Source: Kiritimatiellia bacterium (GTDB lineage: Bacteria; Verrucomicrobiota; Kiritimatiellia; JAAZAB01). From it: 45,915 nucleotides of DNA. The stretch lies in NCBI GenBank assembly GCA_028718125.1, contig JAQUMN010000030.1, positions 1 through 45,915 on the forward strand, read 5' to 3'. Within the stretch, counting starts at the first letter, position 1. Every line of letters starts with the position of its first letter. Positions 24,618-35,197 of the stretch are shown one piece after another. The notes under the pieces are model-generated. The model did no database searches. It was not told where the DNA came from and saw only the letters and a list, made by a program, of their open reading frames with translations. Made by a program: the position numbers and the translations under genes.

Positions 24618-27600
24618 TTATGGAGAATGATTTTCCTCGGGTTTTTCCTTCGGCAACGCCGGGCGCTCCGGCTCCTTGCCGTGAATCAGATGCTGGACAA
24701 AGGAAAAAGAGACGGGAATGATGAAAATGGCAATGCAGGTGGCCGCCAGCATGCCGCCGATCACGGCCGTGCCCAGCACCTGGCGCGAGACCGAGCCGGA
24801 ACCCGTGGCGACCCACAGCGGCACACAGCCCAGGATAAACGCAAAGGCGGTCATCAGGATCGGACGCAGTCTTATCTGTGCGCCATGCAGGGCGGCATCC
24901 ACCGCGGACATGCCGCCTTCATGGCTGGTTTTGGCGAACTCGACGATCAGGATGGCGTTTTTGGCCGCCAGCCCGATCAGCATGATCAGGCCGATCTGGA
25001 CATACACGCTGACTTCCATGTGGCGCAGATAGATCGCCAGAAACGCGCCGAACACCGCGATGGGGGTGCCCAGCAGAACGCTGAACGGCAGGCCCCAGCT
25101 TTCATACTGCGCCGCCAGGATCAGGAACACGAACACCAGCGACAGTCCGTAAATTACCCATACCGGCACCCCCTCTTGAGCTTCCTTTTCCTGGAATGAC
25201 ATCCCAAGATAGTCATAGCCCATTTCGATCGGCATGGTCCGGGCAAAGACCTCTTCCAGGGCCTTCATGACTTGTGCGGAACTATAGCCCGGCGCCGCCG
25301 TGACGTTAAATTGGGCGCAGCGATAAAGATTGAATCGCATGGTGAATTCCGGCCCGACGCTGGATTTGATTTTGGTCAGCGCGGAGAGCGGGACCATGCC
25401 GCCCTGGTCGTTGCGCACGTAAAACTGGCCCAGGTTTTCGGCGCGGGTACGGTAATCTCCCTCGGCCTGAACGTAAACCTGCCACTGCCGCCCAAACCGG
25501 TTGAAATAATTGATGAAGGCGCCGCCCATGAAGGCTTGCAGGGTTTTATACACCTGGCTGATTTCAACCCCCTGTTTCAAAACCTTGTCGCGGTCCACAT
25601 CGACATACATTTGCGGGACGTTAGGCAAAAACGTGGTGTTGATGGCAGTCACTTCCGGCCGCTTACGGACGGCCTCCACAAATGTTTTCACATTCTGTGC
25701 CAGGAACGCGATATCTTTGCCGGCGCGATCCTCGAGCAGGAAGGTAACCCCGCCGGCCGTGCCAATGCCCGGGATGGCCGGCGGCGGGAAGGCAAACGCG
25801 ATGGCTTGCGGGATTTTGGCCAGCGCGCGGTTAACGTGCATCACGATGGCATGATATTGTTCTTCGGGTTTTTTGCGTTCCTCCCAGGGCTTCAGCGAAA
25901 CGAAGAAGAAGGCACTGTAAGTATCCGAGACCCAGCTTAACATGCTGAAGCCGCAGACCGTGGTGGCATACTGAACGCCCGGGGTTTTGGCGAGAATTTC
26001 CTCAATCTGGCGGCAGACCATGTCCGTGCGCTGGAGCGAGGCGGCGTCCGGAAGTTGGACATTAACATACATATAACCCTGGTCTTCTTCCGGGATAAAC
26101 GCGCCTGGAAGTATTTTGCCGAACAAGCCCACGCCGACGGAGACCAGCGCCAGGAAAAGCAGGCTGAAGCCCGTCTTGCGGATGCCGGCTCGGCATACCG
26201 CAACGTACCCATGGGTGGCGCGGTCAAACAGCCGGTTGAAGCCGTCGAAAAATACCCCGACCGGGCCGCGTGTTTTTACGCGGGGCCGCAGCATCAGGGC
26301 CGCGAGCGCCGGGCTGAGCGACAATGCGTTGAAGGCCGAAATAATCACGGAAATCGCGATGGTCACGGCGAACTGCTGGTAAAGCCGACCGGTGATTCCG
26401 GGAATGAAAATGGTCGGGATGAACACGGCCGCCAGAATGAGCGCGATGGCGATGACCGGTCCGGACACCTCGTCCATGGCCTTGAACGCGGCGTCCCTGG
26501 GCGACAGGCCCTCCTCGATGTGCCGTTCCACGGCCTCTACTACGACGATGGCATCATCCACCACCAGGCCGATGGCCAGGACCAGACCAAAGAGCGATAG
26601 CGTGTTGATCGAAAATCCGAAAAGCGGAAACAGTATGAAGGTGCCAATAAGCGAGACCGGCACGGCCAACAGCGGGATCAAGGTGGCGCGCCAGCTCTGC
26701 AGGAAAAGGAATACGACCAGGATTACCAGCAACAGCGCTTCAAACAGCGTTTTGGTAATTTCCTCCATGCCGGCCCGGACGGCCTCGGTTGTATCGAGCC
26801 CGATGACGTAATCCAGGTCTGCCGGGAAACGCTTTTTCAACTCGGCCATAAGTTTCTTGGCGCCATCGGCCGCCTTGATGGCGTTCGAACCGGGCAGCTG
26901 GTAGAGGGCGATGATGGCCGCCGGTTTGCCGTTAAGCCGCCCGATGACATTATAGGTCTGGGAGCCCAACTCCACGCGGGCGACATCCTTGAGACGAATG
27001 ACGGAGCCATCGGGATCGGCCCGGATCACGATCTGCTCGAACTCCTCCTCCTTGATCAGCCGGCTTTGGGCGCGCACGGCATAGGTAAACTCCTGTCCCC
27101 TGGGGACCGGCTCGCTGCCGATCTGGCCGGCGGGATTAACCGTGTTCTGGCTGTTGACCGCGTTGATGATGTCCGGGACCGTGATGCCCAGCTTGGCCAG
27201 CTTGTCCGGCCTGACCCAGAAGCGCATGGCGTATTGGCCGGCGCCAAACACCTGGATGCTGGCTATGCCCGGCACGCGGTTCAATTGGTCATTCAGGTTG
27301 ATGAAGGCGTAATTGGCCAGGAAGATGCCGTCGTAGGTGCCCTTGGGAGAATAGAGGCAGAAAAGCATCAGCGGAGCGGCCGTGGATTTCTGGACCGTGA
27401 CCCCGTAATTGCGGACATCAGACGGGAGTTGGGATTCGGCCTGGGACTCGCGCATCTGCGCCAGGATCTGGTCCGTGTTGGGATCCGTGCTGACATCGAA
27501 ATCAACGCGCATCGACATGGCGCCATTGTTGGCGTTGACCGAATACATGTATTTCATGTTATCCACGCCGCTCATCTGCTGTTCGATGGGGGTGGCGACC

Positions 27601-27779
27601 GATTGCTCGACGGTTTGCGCGTCGGCGCCGACATACATCGTCTGGATCTGGACTTCGGGCGGGACAATATTGGGGAATTGGGCCGTAGGCAGGCTCATCA
27701 TGATGACGAGCCCAACGATAACCATGATGATGGAAATCACCATGGCCACGATCGGCCGGTTAATGAAAAATCTTGTCAT
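24618..27779 (-). CDS. RND multidrug efflux permease, HAE1/AcrB family (pump 1)
   Basis: 1053 residues, the usual AcrB length. The N-terminus [20 protein letters not shown] is family-typical. The proton-relay Asp pair is present in [17 protein letters not shown] (Asp 408-409) and the partner Lys in [15 protein letters not shown]. The duplicated porter and docking regions and 12 helices are accounted for. [17 protein letters not shown] is the HAE1 signature. It takes amphiphilic substrates from the periplasm or membrane and passes them to the outer-membrane channel, driven by protons. The start overlaps the adaptor stop as ATGA. Substrates are not predictable. Confidence 0.97.
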   Translation of the reverse strand: MTRFFINRPIVAMVISIIMVIVGLVIMMSLPTAQFPNIVPPEVQIQTMYVGADAQTVEQSVATPIEQQMSGVDNMKYMYSVNANNGAMSMRVDFDVSTDPNTDQILAQMRESQAESQLPSDVRNYGVTVQKSTAAPLMLFCLYSPKGTYDGIFLANYAFINLNDQLNRVPGIASIQVFGAGQYAMRFWVRPDKLAKLGITVPDIINAVNSQNTVNPAGQIGSEPVPRGQEFTYAVRAQSRLIKEEEFEQIVIRADPDGSVIRLKDVARVELGSQTYNVIGRLNGKPAAIIALYQLPGSNAIKAADGAKKLMAELKKRFPADLDYVIGLDTTEAVRAGMEEITKTLFEALLLVILVVFLFLQSWRATLIPLLAVPVSLIGTFILFPLFGFSINTLSLFGLVLAIGLVVDDAIVVVEAVERHIEEGLSPRDAAFKAMDEVSGPVIAIALILAAVFIPTIFIPGITGRLYQQFAVTIAISVIISAFNALSLSPALAALMLRPRVKTRGPVGVFFDGFNRLFDRATHGYVAVCRAGIRKTGFSLLFLALVSVGVGLFGKILPGAFIPEEDQGYMYVNVQLPDAASLQRTDMVCRQIEEILAKTPGVQYATTVCGFSMLSWVSDTYSAFFFVSLKPWEERKKPEEQYHAIVMHVNRALAKIPQAIAFAFPPPAIPGIGTAGGVTFLLEDRAGKDIAFLAQNVKTFVEAVRKRPEVTAINTTFLPNVPQMYVDVDRDKVLKQGVEISQVYKTLQAFMGGAFINYFNRFGRQWQVYVQAEGDYRTRAENLGQFYVRNDQGGMVPLSALTKIKSSVGPEFTMRFNLYRCAQFNVTAAPGYSSAQVMKALEEVFARTMPIEMGYDYLGMSFQEKEAQEGVPVWVIYGLSLVFVFLILAAQYESWGLPFSVLLGTPIAVFGAFLAIYLRHMEVSVYVQIGLIMLIGLAAKNAILIVEFAKTSHEGGMSAVDAALHGAQIRLRPILMTAFAFILGCVPLWVATGSGSVSRQVLGTAVIGGMLAATCIAIFIIPVSFSFVQHLIHGKEPERPALPKEKPEENHSP

Positions 27780-28984
27780 GGCTTAATGGCGCCTGAGGGC
27801 GTTGATGCGTTTGTTCCGGCTGCCGGGGCCGGGCCGGCTTCCGCTATGAAGGGCTTCGGGTTGACAAGGGTGCCTTCGCGGGCCTTTTGCATGCCCTCGA
27901 CCACCACCCGATCGCCGGGATTCAATCCCTTGGCGATGACCCAGAGCGATCCGCTGCGATCGCCCGTCTGCACGGTTCGGATGGACGCCTGGTTGTTCTT
28001 ATCCACGACCACCACATGATAACTGCCCTGCGTTTCAATGATTGCGCGCTGGGGTACCAACAGGGCGCCGGCGAGCGTTTTGATGGGCAGCCGGACATGC
28101 GCATACTGGCCGGGCCGCAGGATGAAATGCGGATTCGGGAACAAGGCGGCGATGCGGATGGTGCCGGTTTTAACATTAACCTGGCGATCGGCGGTGACAA
28201 TGGCGCCCAGATCCGGATAGGTTTCGCCGTTAGCCAGGATAAGTTCAAGGTTATTGGTCGTATGGCCGGAGGCCATGTCGCCTCTTCCTTGAGCCATCCG
28301 ATTTTCCATTGCCAGCATGTATTCCTGCTCGCTGATCGGGAAATAAACCTTGATCGGATCTACCGTGGAAACGGCCGTCAGCTCCGAGCTGCTCGGTCCC
28401 ACCAAGTCGCCAACCTGGGCTTCGGCGATGCCGGCGATGCCGTCAATCGGCGAAGTGACCTTGGTAAATTCTAAATTCAAATCGGCCTGCTGAACAGCCG
28501 CCTGGGCCGATTCCAATGCGGCCTGAGCGCCCTTGTTGGACTGGATGGCATTATCCAATTCCTGCTGGCTGATGGCGTTGTTTTTGGCCAGGGGCGTGTA
28601 GCGCTTGACGTTTATGGCGGTCAGGTCCAGGTTGGCCTGGGCCTCGGCCAGTTGGCCACGGGCCTTATCCAGCGCCGCCTGGAAGGGGCGCGGGTCAATT
28701 TGAAAAAGGAGGTCGCCTTTGTGGACGAGATCGCCTTCCGTGTAACACTGGGCCATCAGGTAGCCGCTGACCTGGGCATGGATCTGGGCGTTAACCATTC
28801 CGTCGAGCGTGCCGATCCAGTCCCCGTAAATAGCGACATCCTTCTGAACCACGTTCATCACCATCACCTCCGGCGGCGCCATCGGGGGCGCATGCGCGGC
28901 GCGCTTGCAGCCGGAGGCGGCCAGTGCCAGGATGACGACGGCGGATAGTGCCCAGGCGGCTGCGATGGTTCGTTTTCTAATCAT
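27776..28984 (-). CDS. RND efflux periplasmic adaptor, AcrA/MexA family lipoprotein (pump 1)
   Basis: About 402 residues from ATG 28984, preceded by GAGG at 8-9 nt; the frame extends upstream to 29023 without support. Lipoprotein signal ends ALAASGC (Cys 26). The order is family-typical: first lipoyl half ([23 protein letters not shown]), helical hairpin (about 105-175, Ala/Gln-rich), second lipoyl half ([20 protein letters not shown]), then the beta-barrel and membrane-proximal domains ending [20 protein letters not shown]. It bridges permease and outer-membrane factor. It follows the Gfo/Idh oxidoreductase gene by 35 bp, so the pump may be co-transcribed with it. Confidence 0.95.
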   Translation of the reverse strand: MIRKRTIAAAWALSAVVILALAASGCKRAAHAPPMAPPEVMVMNVVQKDVAIYGDWIGTLDGMVNAQIHAQVSGYLMAQCYTEGDLVHKGDLLFQIDPRPFQAALDKARGQLAEAQANLDLTAINVKRYTPLAKNNAISQQELDNAIQSNKGAQAALESAQAAVQQADLNLEFTKVTSPIDGIAGIAEAQVGDLVGPSSSELTAVSTVDPIKVYFPISEQEYMLAMENRMAQGRGDMASGHTTNNLELILANGETYPDLGAIVTADRQVNVKTGTIRIAALFPNPHFILRPGQYAHVRLPIKTLAGALLVPQRAIIETQGSYHVVVVDKNNQASIRTVQTGDRSGSLWVIAKGLNPGDRVVVEGMQKAREGTLVNPKPFIAEAGPAPAAGTNASTPSGAIKP

Positions 28985-29019
28985 GGTTGGCCTCACTGGA
29001 AGTTTTATTTCTGCCGCGC

Positions 29020-30042
29020 TCACACCGCGACCACACGGTTTTCGTCGCTCGAAGTCCGAATCGCATCCAGCACCCGCGAGAGCTCCAGCGCGCTGGCGGG
29101 CGTCACGGGATAGGGGGCTTCGCCGCGCAAGGCGGCGGCGATTTCCTTGTAAATCTGGTGCTCGTCCCCGTATGGAGAGCCGGCAAGTTTTTCCTCCAGG
29201 ATCTTGTCGGGAACGGCTTTCATGGCGCTGTATTGAGTGGGGTCAGCGGGCCGCGCAGGGGTCGAGGCATGCACCTTTACCTGCGCGCCGTTCACCACGA
29301 TGGTGCCACGGGTGCCCTGAAGAAACCAGGCCGGCAGGGATTCGGTTGCAATCGTGTGTTCCACCTGCACGAGGGCGCCGTTGGCGAGCGTCAGAATGCC
29401 CATAAACAAGTCTTCGGCATCGCCGGGGTTGATCGTCTGCTTAAGCCGCCCGTAAACCGACGTTACCGGACTGCCCAGGAGCTGAATGGGCGTGTCCACG
29501 ATGTGCGGGCCCCAGTTCCGCAAGTAGCCGCCGCCATAGCGCCGCTCGGTCTGCCAGTCGCGGCGTGTTGAGAAACTGCATTCCACGCGCCGGACAAGGA
29601 ACACGGCGCCGATGGCCTGTTCCTCAACCACCAGCCGGCGCAGGCGCCGCAGATCGCTGCCCCAGCGCGCCGGCAACCAGGGCAGCAGGAGTTTGCCCGA
29701 GGATTCGGCCGTGCGGATCATGCGGCGGGCTTCGTCGGCATTGACCGCCCAGGGCTTGGTCACGAGCACGTTGACGCCCTGTGCCAGGCAGTCGCAGGTC
29801 ATCTGGCAATGCTGGTCGCTGCGGGTGACGATGACCGCGAGGTCGAGCGGCTCTTCCTTCAGCATGCGATGGTAATCGTCGTAGGGCCGGCACCCGAACC
29901 GGGCAACGGCCTTCTGGCGCGCGGCGGCATCCACATCGCAGACGGCGGCCAGGTGGAACGCCTTGTTTTTTTCGATGGGGCCGGCGTGCAACGTGCTTCC
30001 ACTACGGCCGTATCCCAGAATGGCGGTGCGAATGGCGCTCAT
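29020..30042 (-). CDS. Gfo/Idh/MocA-family NAD(P)-dependent oxidoreductase
   Basis: 340 residues. The N-terminal Rossmann domain has AILGYGRSG (nucleotide-binding GxGxxG variant), then VCDVDAAARQKAVARFG and the ligand-site LVTKPWAVNADEARRM, where TKP replaces the usual EKP but keeps the Lys. The C-terminal domain includes GGGYLRNWGPHIVD, the G.D.G.H..D-type motif that binds the sugar substrate. These enzymes oxidise, reduce or hydrolyse sugars and inositols. It is the first gene of a - strand run leading into RND pump 1. A tandem 12-bp repeat about 75 bp upstream suggests a dedicated transcription factor. Substrate unknown. Confidence 0.93.
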   Translation of the reverse strand: MSAIRTAILGYGRSGSTLHAGPIEKNKAFHLAAVCDVDAAARQKAVARFGCRPYDDYHRMLKEEPLDLAVIVTRSDQHCQMTCDCLAQGVNVLVTKPWAVNADEARRMIRTAESSGKLLLPWLPARWGSDLRRLRRLVVEEQAIGAVFLVRRVECSFSTRRDWQTERRYGGGYLRNWGPHIVDTPIQLLGSPVTSVYGRLKQTINPGDAEDLFMGILTLANGALVQVEHTIATESLPAWFLQGTRGTIVVNGAQVKVHASTPARPADPTQYSAMKAVPDKILEEKLAGSPYGDEHQIYKEIAAALRGEAPYPVTPASALELSRVLDAIRTSSDENRVVAV

Positions 30043-30116
30043 GACCGGTCTTTTGAAACGATGTTTTAGACGTGTGTTGAAGAATAACGGGTATGGGATA
30101 TACGAATCAAGTGAAA

Positions 30117-30140
30117 TTTAGTATACAATTTAGTATACAA
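30117..30140 (-). promoter_or_regulatory. Exact tandem 12-bp repeat with GTATAC cores (candidate operator/promoter)
   Basis: TTTAGTATACAA occurs twice without a gap (30117-30128 and 30129-30140). On the - strand this reads TTGTATACTAAA twice and supplies TATACT, a good -10, upstream of the oxidoreductase gene. The 12-bp phase and palindromic GTATAC centres resemble sites for GntR- or LacI-type dimers. No such regulator gene is in the window. Confidence 0.55.
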
Positions 30141-30349
30141 GGGGAAATGAATGGATGACGGGTTATGGTCGTTGGTCAATGCGAACCGGAAAAAGGACGA
30201 TTGAATCCGGAGCGAAAGACCGCCATTTGCGATCCATAAAGACAGACTACCATTTACGTTGCCGATTGAATGCTCATGGTCCTGCAGCGACGTTCTGTGT
30301 GGCTTCTTCAATTCATGAACCATCAACCATCAACCCTTATCCATTAACC

Positions 30350-31804
30350 ATGATCCGACTAATGACTTCCTTGTTCCAGCTTCTATCGACTGCGTGGCGC
30401 CAGCCCGGCGGCTATCGCGAGTTGTTCAAGATCAGCCTGCCGCTGATCATCAGCATGAGCTCGCATACGGTCATGCTGTTCACCGACCGGCTGTTCCTGG
30501 GGCGCTACTCGCTGGATACCCTGGCGGCATCCGTGCCGGCGGGATCGCTGGCTTTCATGTTCATGTGCTTTTTCGTGGGCGTGGTCGAGTTCACCAACAC
30601 CTTTGTGGCGCAATATGTCGGCGCGCATCTGCCCCGACGGGTCGGCAGCGCGCTCTGGCAGGGAATCTATCTGGCGCTGGCCGCCGGCATTCTGCTGGCG
30701 GGCTTGTCGTTTGTTGGCGAGAGCCTTTTTCGGCTGACCGGACACACGCCGCGGATTCAGGAGCTTGAGACTGTCTATTTCCGGATCCTTATGCTGGGCG
30801 CCGTATTTGGTCTCCTGCAAAATGCCTTGAGCTGTTTTTTTTCCGGACGGGGTTTGACCGTTACCATCATGGTCGTCAACGTTATCGGCGTGGCGCTCAA
30901 CGTGCCGTTGAATTACATGCTTATCAACGGGTACGGGGGATTCCCGGAGCTGGGCATGTCCGGCTCGGCTTTGGCCACGGTGACCAGTTCTGCGGTCATG
31001 CTCCTGCTTTATATCGGCGTGGTGTTCAGCGAAAAAAACGACCGGGTCTACGGCGTGCGCCGGATGTGGATCTTTAACCGCGTTCTGTTCGGGCGCCTGT
31101 TGAAATTCGGGACACCGGCCGGGATCCAGGTGTTTGTGGATTTTTTCGGCTTTACCATGTTTCTGCTGATGGTGGGGCGGCTGGGCCGCGACGCGCTGGC
31201 GGCGACCAATATTGCCTGCTCGATTAACCTGCTGGCCTTTATGCCGATGATCGGCTTTTCGATTGCCGTCAGCACGCTGGTGGGGCAGGCCATAGGGCGC
31301 GGATGCCCGGAGGATGGCGTGGTCGCTACGCGCAGCGCCCTGCACTTGACCTGTGCCTATATGTGGGCGCTTGCGGCGCTGTTTGTTCTGGCGCCGGAAT
31401 GGCTGATCAATATCTTCCAGTCGCCGGGCGATGACCCCGGGGAATTTACGACTGTCCGGCGCCTGACAGTAGGCGTCCTTCGCTTTGTCGCATTTTACAG
31501 TATTATAGATGCGGTCAATGTCATTTATTCCGGCGCGCTGCGCGGCGCAGGCGATACCAAGTTCATCGGATGGACGATCGCCTGCCTGTCTCTGGGCCTG
31601 ATTGTTCTGCCGGTCACGGCGGGGGTGATTTATTTCCATGCCGGGCTCTATACCGTCTGGGGGTTCCTGTCGGCCTATGTCTGCGTGCTGGCCATAGTAT
31701 TCCGCTGGCGCTATCGCCAGGGCCGCTGGAAGCGGATGCGGGTCATTGAGCCCGTGCCCTCGCCGCTGGCGCTGGTCCCGCCCACCATTCCCGGCGCGGA
31801 TTGA
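30350..31804 (+). CDS. MATE-family efflux transporter
   Basis: About 484 residues from ATG 30350 (MIRLMTSLFQLLSTAWRQPG); the open frame back to 30155 runs through non-coding-looking DNA and is rejected. Twelve hydrophobic helices fall in two halves; the start YRELFKISLPLIISMSSHTVMLFTDRLFLGRYS is typical of the MATE/NorM group, as is GYGGFPELGMSGSALATV. It exports cationic compounds or metabolites using Na+ or H+. It is alone on the + strand, divergent from the oxidoreductase-RND operon. The leader region shows short ACCATCAACC repeats and no clear promoter. Confidence 0.93.
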   Translation: MIRLMTSLFQLLSTAWRQPGGYRELFKISLPLIISMSSHTVMLFTDRLFLGRYSLDTLAASVPAGSLAFMFMCFFVGVVEFTNTFVAQYVGAHLPRRVGSALWQGIYLALAAGILLAGLSFVGESLFRLTGHTPRIQELETVYFRILMLGAVFGLLQNALSCFFSGRGLTVTIMVVNVIGVALNVPLNYMLINGYGGFPELGMSGSALATVTSSAVMLLLYIGVVFSEKNDRVYGVRRMWIFNRVLFGRLLKFGTPAGIQVFVDFFGFTMFLLMVGRLGRDALAATNIACSINLLAFMPMIGFSIAVSTLVGQAIGRGCPEDGVVATRSALHLTCAYMWALAALFVLAPEWLINIFQSPGDDPGEFTTVRRLTVGVLRFVAFYSIIDAVNVIYSGALRGAGDTKFIGWTIACLSLGLIVLPVTAGVIYFHAGLYTVWGFLSAYVCVLAIVFRWRYRQGRWKRMRVIEPVPSPLALVPPTIPGAD

Positions 31805-32051
31805 TGTAACTGGTTTTATCCGGCAGCGTGCCGTCCGAAATGCCCGGGCACAGGAGGGTGCGGCCAATTTCCGCTCGTGGGAATATTCAGCGGATATCTT
31901 GACAAAGGATAAAAAAACGGGGAATTTATAATCAGAAACAACGAGATAGCGCAGTGTGTGAGGTGCAATTGTTTCCAAACGTGCCATTGTTCGCAAAATA
32001 AAGCGGATTTGTTCTTCTTCCATCCAAATGAACACCGGGCAAACATCATGG

Positions 32052-35000
32052 ATGACGCGAATCGGCCGGGCGTGGTGGCTGCCGGCGCTTTTCTTGCTGG
32101 CCGCCGCGGCGCCGGTTAAGGCCGGCGGCTTCATTTGCACGACAAATTCCGATAATACGATCACCATTGCCGATTACGACGGGCCTGGCGGCGCGGTTGT
32201 CATCCCATCCGCCATAGGAGGCAAAACCGTCACCACCATCGGGGAGCATGCGTTCCAAGACTGTACCAGCCTGACCAGCGTCACGATCCCCAACGGTGTC
32301 ATCCGCATCGAGGGTGGGGGGCTTGACGGCGGGGCGTTCTCTTCCTGCAGCAACCTGATCAGCGTCACGCTTCCCGGCAGCGTCACGAGCATCGGGGATT
32401 ATGCGTTCTATTCCTGCGCCAGCCTGTCCGGCATTACGCTTCCCAACAGCGTCACCCGCATCGAGAACTATGCGTTTTATGCCTGCAGCAGCCTGACCAG
32501 CGTCGCGCTTCCCAACAGCGTTACGAGTGTCGGGGACCATGCATTCTATGCCTGCACCAGCCTGACCAGCGTCGTAATCGGCAATGGCGTCACCAACATC
32601 GGGGATCGTGCGTTCTGCGGCTGCAACGGCCTGGCCGGCGTCACGCTTCCCAATAGCGTCACCCGCGTCGGGGACTTTGCGTTTTCTCCCTGCATGGGTC
32701 TGCCCATTTTTCCATTTACCAACGCCAGCAGCCTGGCCAGCGTTATGATCGGCAACAGCGTCGCAACCATCGGGGATTGTGCGTTTTATTCCTGTGCCAA
32801 CCTGGCCAATGTCACGCTTCCCGACAGCGTCACCCGCATCGGAAATTATGCGTTCTATGCCTGCAGCAGCCTGGCCGGCGTCACTATTCCCGGCAGCGTT
32901 ACGAGCATCGGGGACTATGCGTTCTTTTTATGCGCCAGCCTGTCGGCCATTACGGTAGCTGCACAGAATGCCGTCTATAGCAGCTTGGAGGGGGTCTTGT
33001 TCAACAAGAGCCGGACCACGCTCATCCAATGTCCGGGCGGCAAAACCGGAAGCTACACCATTCCCGTCAGCGTCACAACCATCGGGGATTGTGCGTTCTA
33101 TGCCTGTACGGGCCTGACCGGAGTCTATTTCCAGGGTAACGCCCCCAGTCTCCTGAATGCGGATGTGTTCAACGGCGCCGACAATGCGACTGTCTATTAC
33201 CTGTCTGGAACTACGGGCTGGGAGCCGACGTTCTGCGGCCGTCCGACGGCCCTGTGGACGACCCCGCTGTCCGTTCCTGCGGGCGTATCCGCCAGCGATG
33301 GAACGTACGCCGACAAGATCCACATCACGTGGAGTGCGGTTCCCGGCACAGCGAGCTACGATGTATGGCGGAATGCAGCCGATGCTTCCGGCTCAGCGAT
33401 GCGGCTGGCGTCCAGCCTGGTCGACACGAGTTATGATGACACGTCCGCAGTGGCCGGAAAGATTTATTATTACTGGGTGATCGCCGTAAACGCTGCGGGC
33501 GCAAGCACCTTCAGTTCTTCAGATGCCGGCCAGCGTTCCCCGCCCGTGGCAGTGTCAGCGCCTCCTTCGGGTGTGCGTGCAAGCGACGGGACCTATGCGG
33601 GCAAGGTGCGGGTGACATGGAACGTGGCGAGCGACGCAGCGAGCTACGAAGTATGGCGGCATACGGGCAACAGCTCCGGCGCGGCGTCGAAGATCTCCAG
33701 CCCCGATCTGACTGAAACCAGCTTTGATGACACAAGCGCGGCGGCAGGCATCACCTATTATTACTGGCTGAAAGCCGTGAACGCCGTGGGCGTGAGCGCT
33801 TTCAGCAGTCCGGACAGCGGGTATGTCGCGGATAATCGCCCTCCCACCGGGAGCGCCGACTTGGCGCTCTCCGATCTGATTTTCCTGCCGAATCGGCTGA
33901 AAAGGGGCGATCATCCCGGAATTTTTTCCGTGGTGCTCATCAATTACGGGCCGGGAAGCCTGGCGCTACCCAATACACGCATTGTGGTGGATGTATATCT
34001 TTCGCCGGACACGACCCTGGGCAACGATAACGACCTCTGGATTGGCGATTATCAAAGCGGCATGAATCTCAGCGCGGGCCACCGCGCGACGATCTCGGTT
34101 TCAGGCATGAATCGTGACCGGTTGACGATTCCATCAACTGCCGCAGGGCGATATTACGTGTTTGCCAGGGTGCGCCATGCCGTGCCTTCCACGCTGGCTG
34201 ACCCGAATGTTGCCAATAACTCCGTCATGTGCGCGAATACAATTACCATCAGTTCTTCGGGAATGGTGCATCATTCCATTAATGATTACGATGGCGACGG
34301 GAAGACGGACCTGGTCGTGTACCGTGACGGTTATTGGTCCATCTTCTCGATGACGGGCGGCGTTATCCTCGACAATGCCGGTGTCTGGGGCGGTCCGGGC
34401 TGGATTCCGGTGCCGGGGAACTATGATGGTGACGGGAAATCGGACCTGGCTGTGTACCGTGACGGCTATTGGTCCATCTATTCGATGGCGGGTCACGTGC
34501 TCCTTGACAATGCGGGTGTCTGGGGCGGTCCGGATTGGATTCCGGTGCCGGGGGACTACGATGGTGACGGGAAGACGGACCTGGCCGTATACCGTGACGG
34601 CTATTGGTCCATCTACTTGATGGCGAGCGGCGTCTTGCTTGACAATGCGGGTGTCTGGGGCGGTCCGGATTGGATTCCGGTGCCGGGGGACTACGACGGT
34701 GACGGGAAGACGGACCTGGCCGTATACCGTGACGGCTATTGGTCCATCTACTTGATGGCGAGCGGCGTCTTGCTTGACAATGCGGGTGTCTGGGGTGGTC
34801 CGGATTGGATTCCGGTGCCGGGGGACTACGACGGTGACGGGAAGACGGACCTGGCCGTATACCGTGACGGCTATTGGTCCATCTACCTGATGGCGGGCGG
34901 AGTATTACTAGACAATGCCGGCATCCTGGGCGGACCGGATTCCATCCCGGTGCCGGGGGACTATGACGGCGACGGAAAATCGGACCTGGCTGTATACCAT

Positions 35001-35087
35001 GACGGCTATTGGACTATCTGCCTGATCGCAGGCAGCGTTATCACCGGCGGCTGGGGCGGGTCGGACTGGATCCCGGTGCATTATTAA
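32052..35087 (+). CDS. Secreted modular surface protein: LRR_5 (BspA-like), FN3 x2, CARDB, VCBS/FG-GAP-like repeats
   Basis: About 1011 residues from ATG 32052; an in-frame ATG at 32028 adds eight. The signal peptide is TRIGRAWWLPALFLLAAAAPVKA. Residues about 45-400 are BspA-type leucine-rich repeats (units like SLTSVTLPNSVTSIGDYAFY). Two fibronectin-III domains follow (about 405-495 and 505-595, each with SYDVWR/SYEVWR and YYYW), then a CARDB domain (about 600-735). Six 45-residue repeats end it, each with a DYDGDGKTDLAVYRDGYW calcium-binding-like loop. No membrane anchor or sorting signal was identified at the C-terminus. Likely an adhesin or glycan/protein-binding exoprotein. TTGACA at 31899-31904 and TATAAT at 31927-31932 lie upstream but with 22-nt spacing. 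Confidence 0.92.
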   Translation: MTRIGRAWWLPALFLLAAAAPVKAGGFICTTNSDNTITIADYDGPGGAVVIPSAIGGKTVTTIGEHAFQDCTSLTSVTIPNGVIRIEGGGLDGGAFSSCSNLISVTLPGSVTSIGDYAFYSCASLSGITLPNSVTRIENYAFYACSSLTSVALPNSVTSVGDHAFYACTSLTSVVIGNGVTNIGDRAFCGCNGLAGVTLPNSVTRVGDFAFSPCMGLPIFPFTNASSLASVMIGNSVATIGDCAFYSCANLANVTLPDSVTRIGNYAFYACSSLAGVTIPGSVTSIGDYAFFLCASLSAITVAAQNAVYSSLEGVLFNKSRTTLIQCPGGKTGSYTIPVSVTTIGDCAFYACTGLTGVYFQGNAPSLLNADVFNGADNATVYYLSGTTGWEPTFCGRPTALWTTPLSVPAGVSASDGTYADKIHITWSAVPGTASYDVWRNAADASGSAMRLASSLVDTSYDDTSAVAGKIYYYWVIAVNAAGASTFSSSDAGQRSPPVAVSAPPSGVRASDGTYAGKVRVTWNVASDAASYEVWRHTGNSSGAASKISSPDLTETSFDDTSAAAGITYYYWLKAVNAVGVSAFSSPDSGYVADNRPPTGSADLALSDLIFLPNRLKRGDHPGIFSVVLINYGPGSLALPNTRIVVDVYLSPDTTLGNDNDLWIGDYQSGMNLSAGHRATISVSGMNRDRLTIPSTAAGRYYVFARVRHAVPSTLADPNVANNSVMCANTITISSSGMVHHSINDYDGDGKTDLVVYRDGYWSIFSMTGGVILDNAGVWGGPGWIPVPGNYDGDGKSDLAVYRDGYWSIYSMAGHVLLDNAGVWGGPDWIPVPGDYDGDGKTDLAVYRDGYWSIYLMASGVLLDNAGVWGGPDWIPVPGDYDGDGKTDLAVYRDGYWSIYLMASGVLLDNAGVWGGPDWIPVPGDYDGDGKTDLAVYRDGYWSIYLMAGGVLLDNAGILGGPDSIPVPGDYDGDGKSDLAVYHDGYWTICLIAGSVITGGWGGSDWIPVHY
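34281..35087 (+). repeat. Six tandem 135-bp coding repeats (VCBS/FG-GAP-like)
   Basis: Units begin at 34281, 34416, 34551, 34686, 34821 and 34956. Units 3 and 4 differ at only two of 135 bases by my reading; unit 1 and the last unit are most diverged. Each encodes G(D/N)YDGDGK(T/S)DLAVY...DNAGVWGGPDWIPVP. Near-identity in the centre points to recent unit duplication or gene conversion. Confidence 0.95.
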
Positions 35088-35197
35088 CCCGGGTAATTGT
35101 TTACGAGCAGCCAGGTATCCCGGCTGCCTGGAAAGTCCGGAAGAACCCAGAGAGAAACACCCTTGCCGGCTTTCCACACTCCGAATTCTATCTCTCA

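Noticed and set aside
31899..31932. TTGACA and TATAAT before the surface-protein gene as a promoter
   Set aside because: Both hexamers are perfect, but the 22-nt spacing is too long for a standard sigma-70 promoter, so it is not listed as a feature.
30383..32167. Long open frame (594 codons) antisense to the MATE transporter
   Set aside because: Gln/His/Arg-rich shadow of a GC-rich membrane-protein gene; the sense strand has clear family motifs.
34281..35087. CRISPR-like array
   Set aside because: Units are 135 bp, abutting, in frame and coding; there are no spacers.
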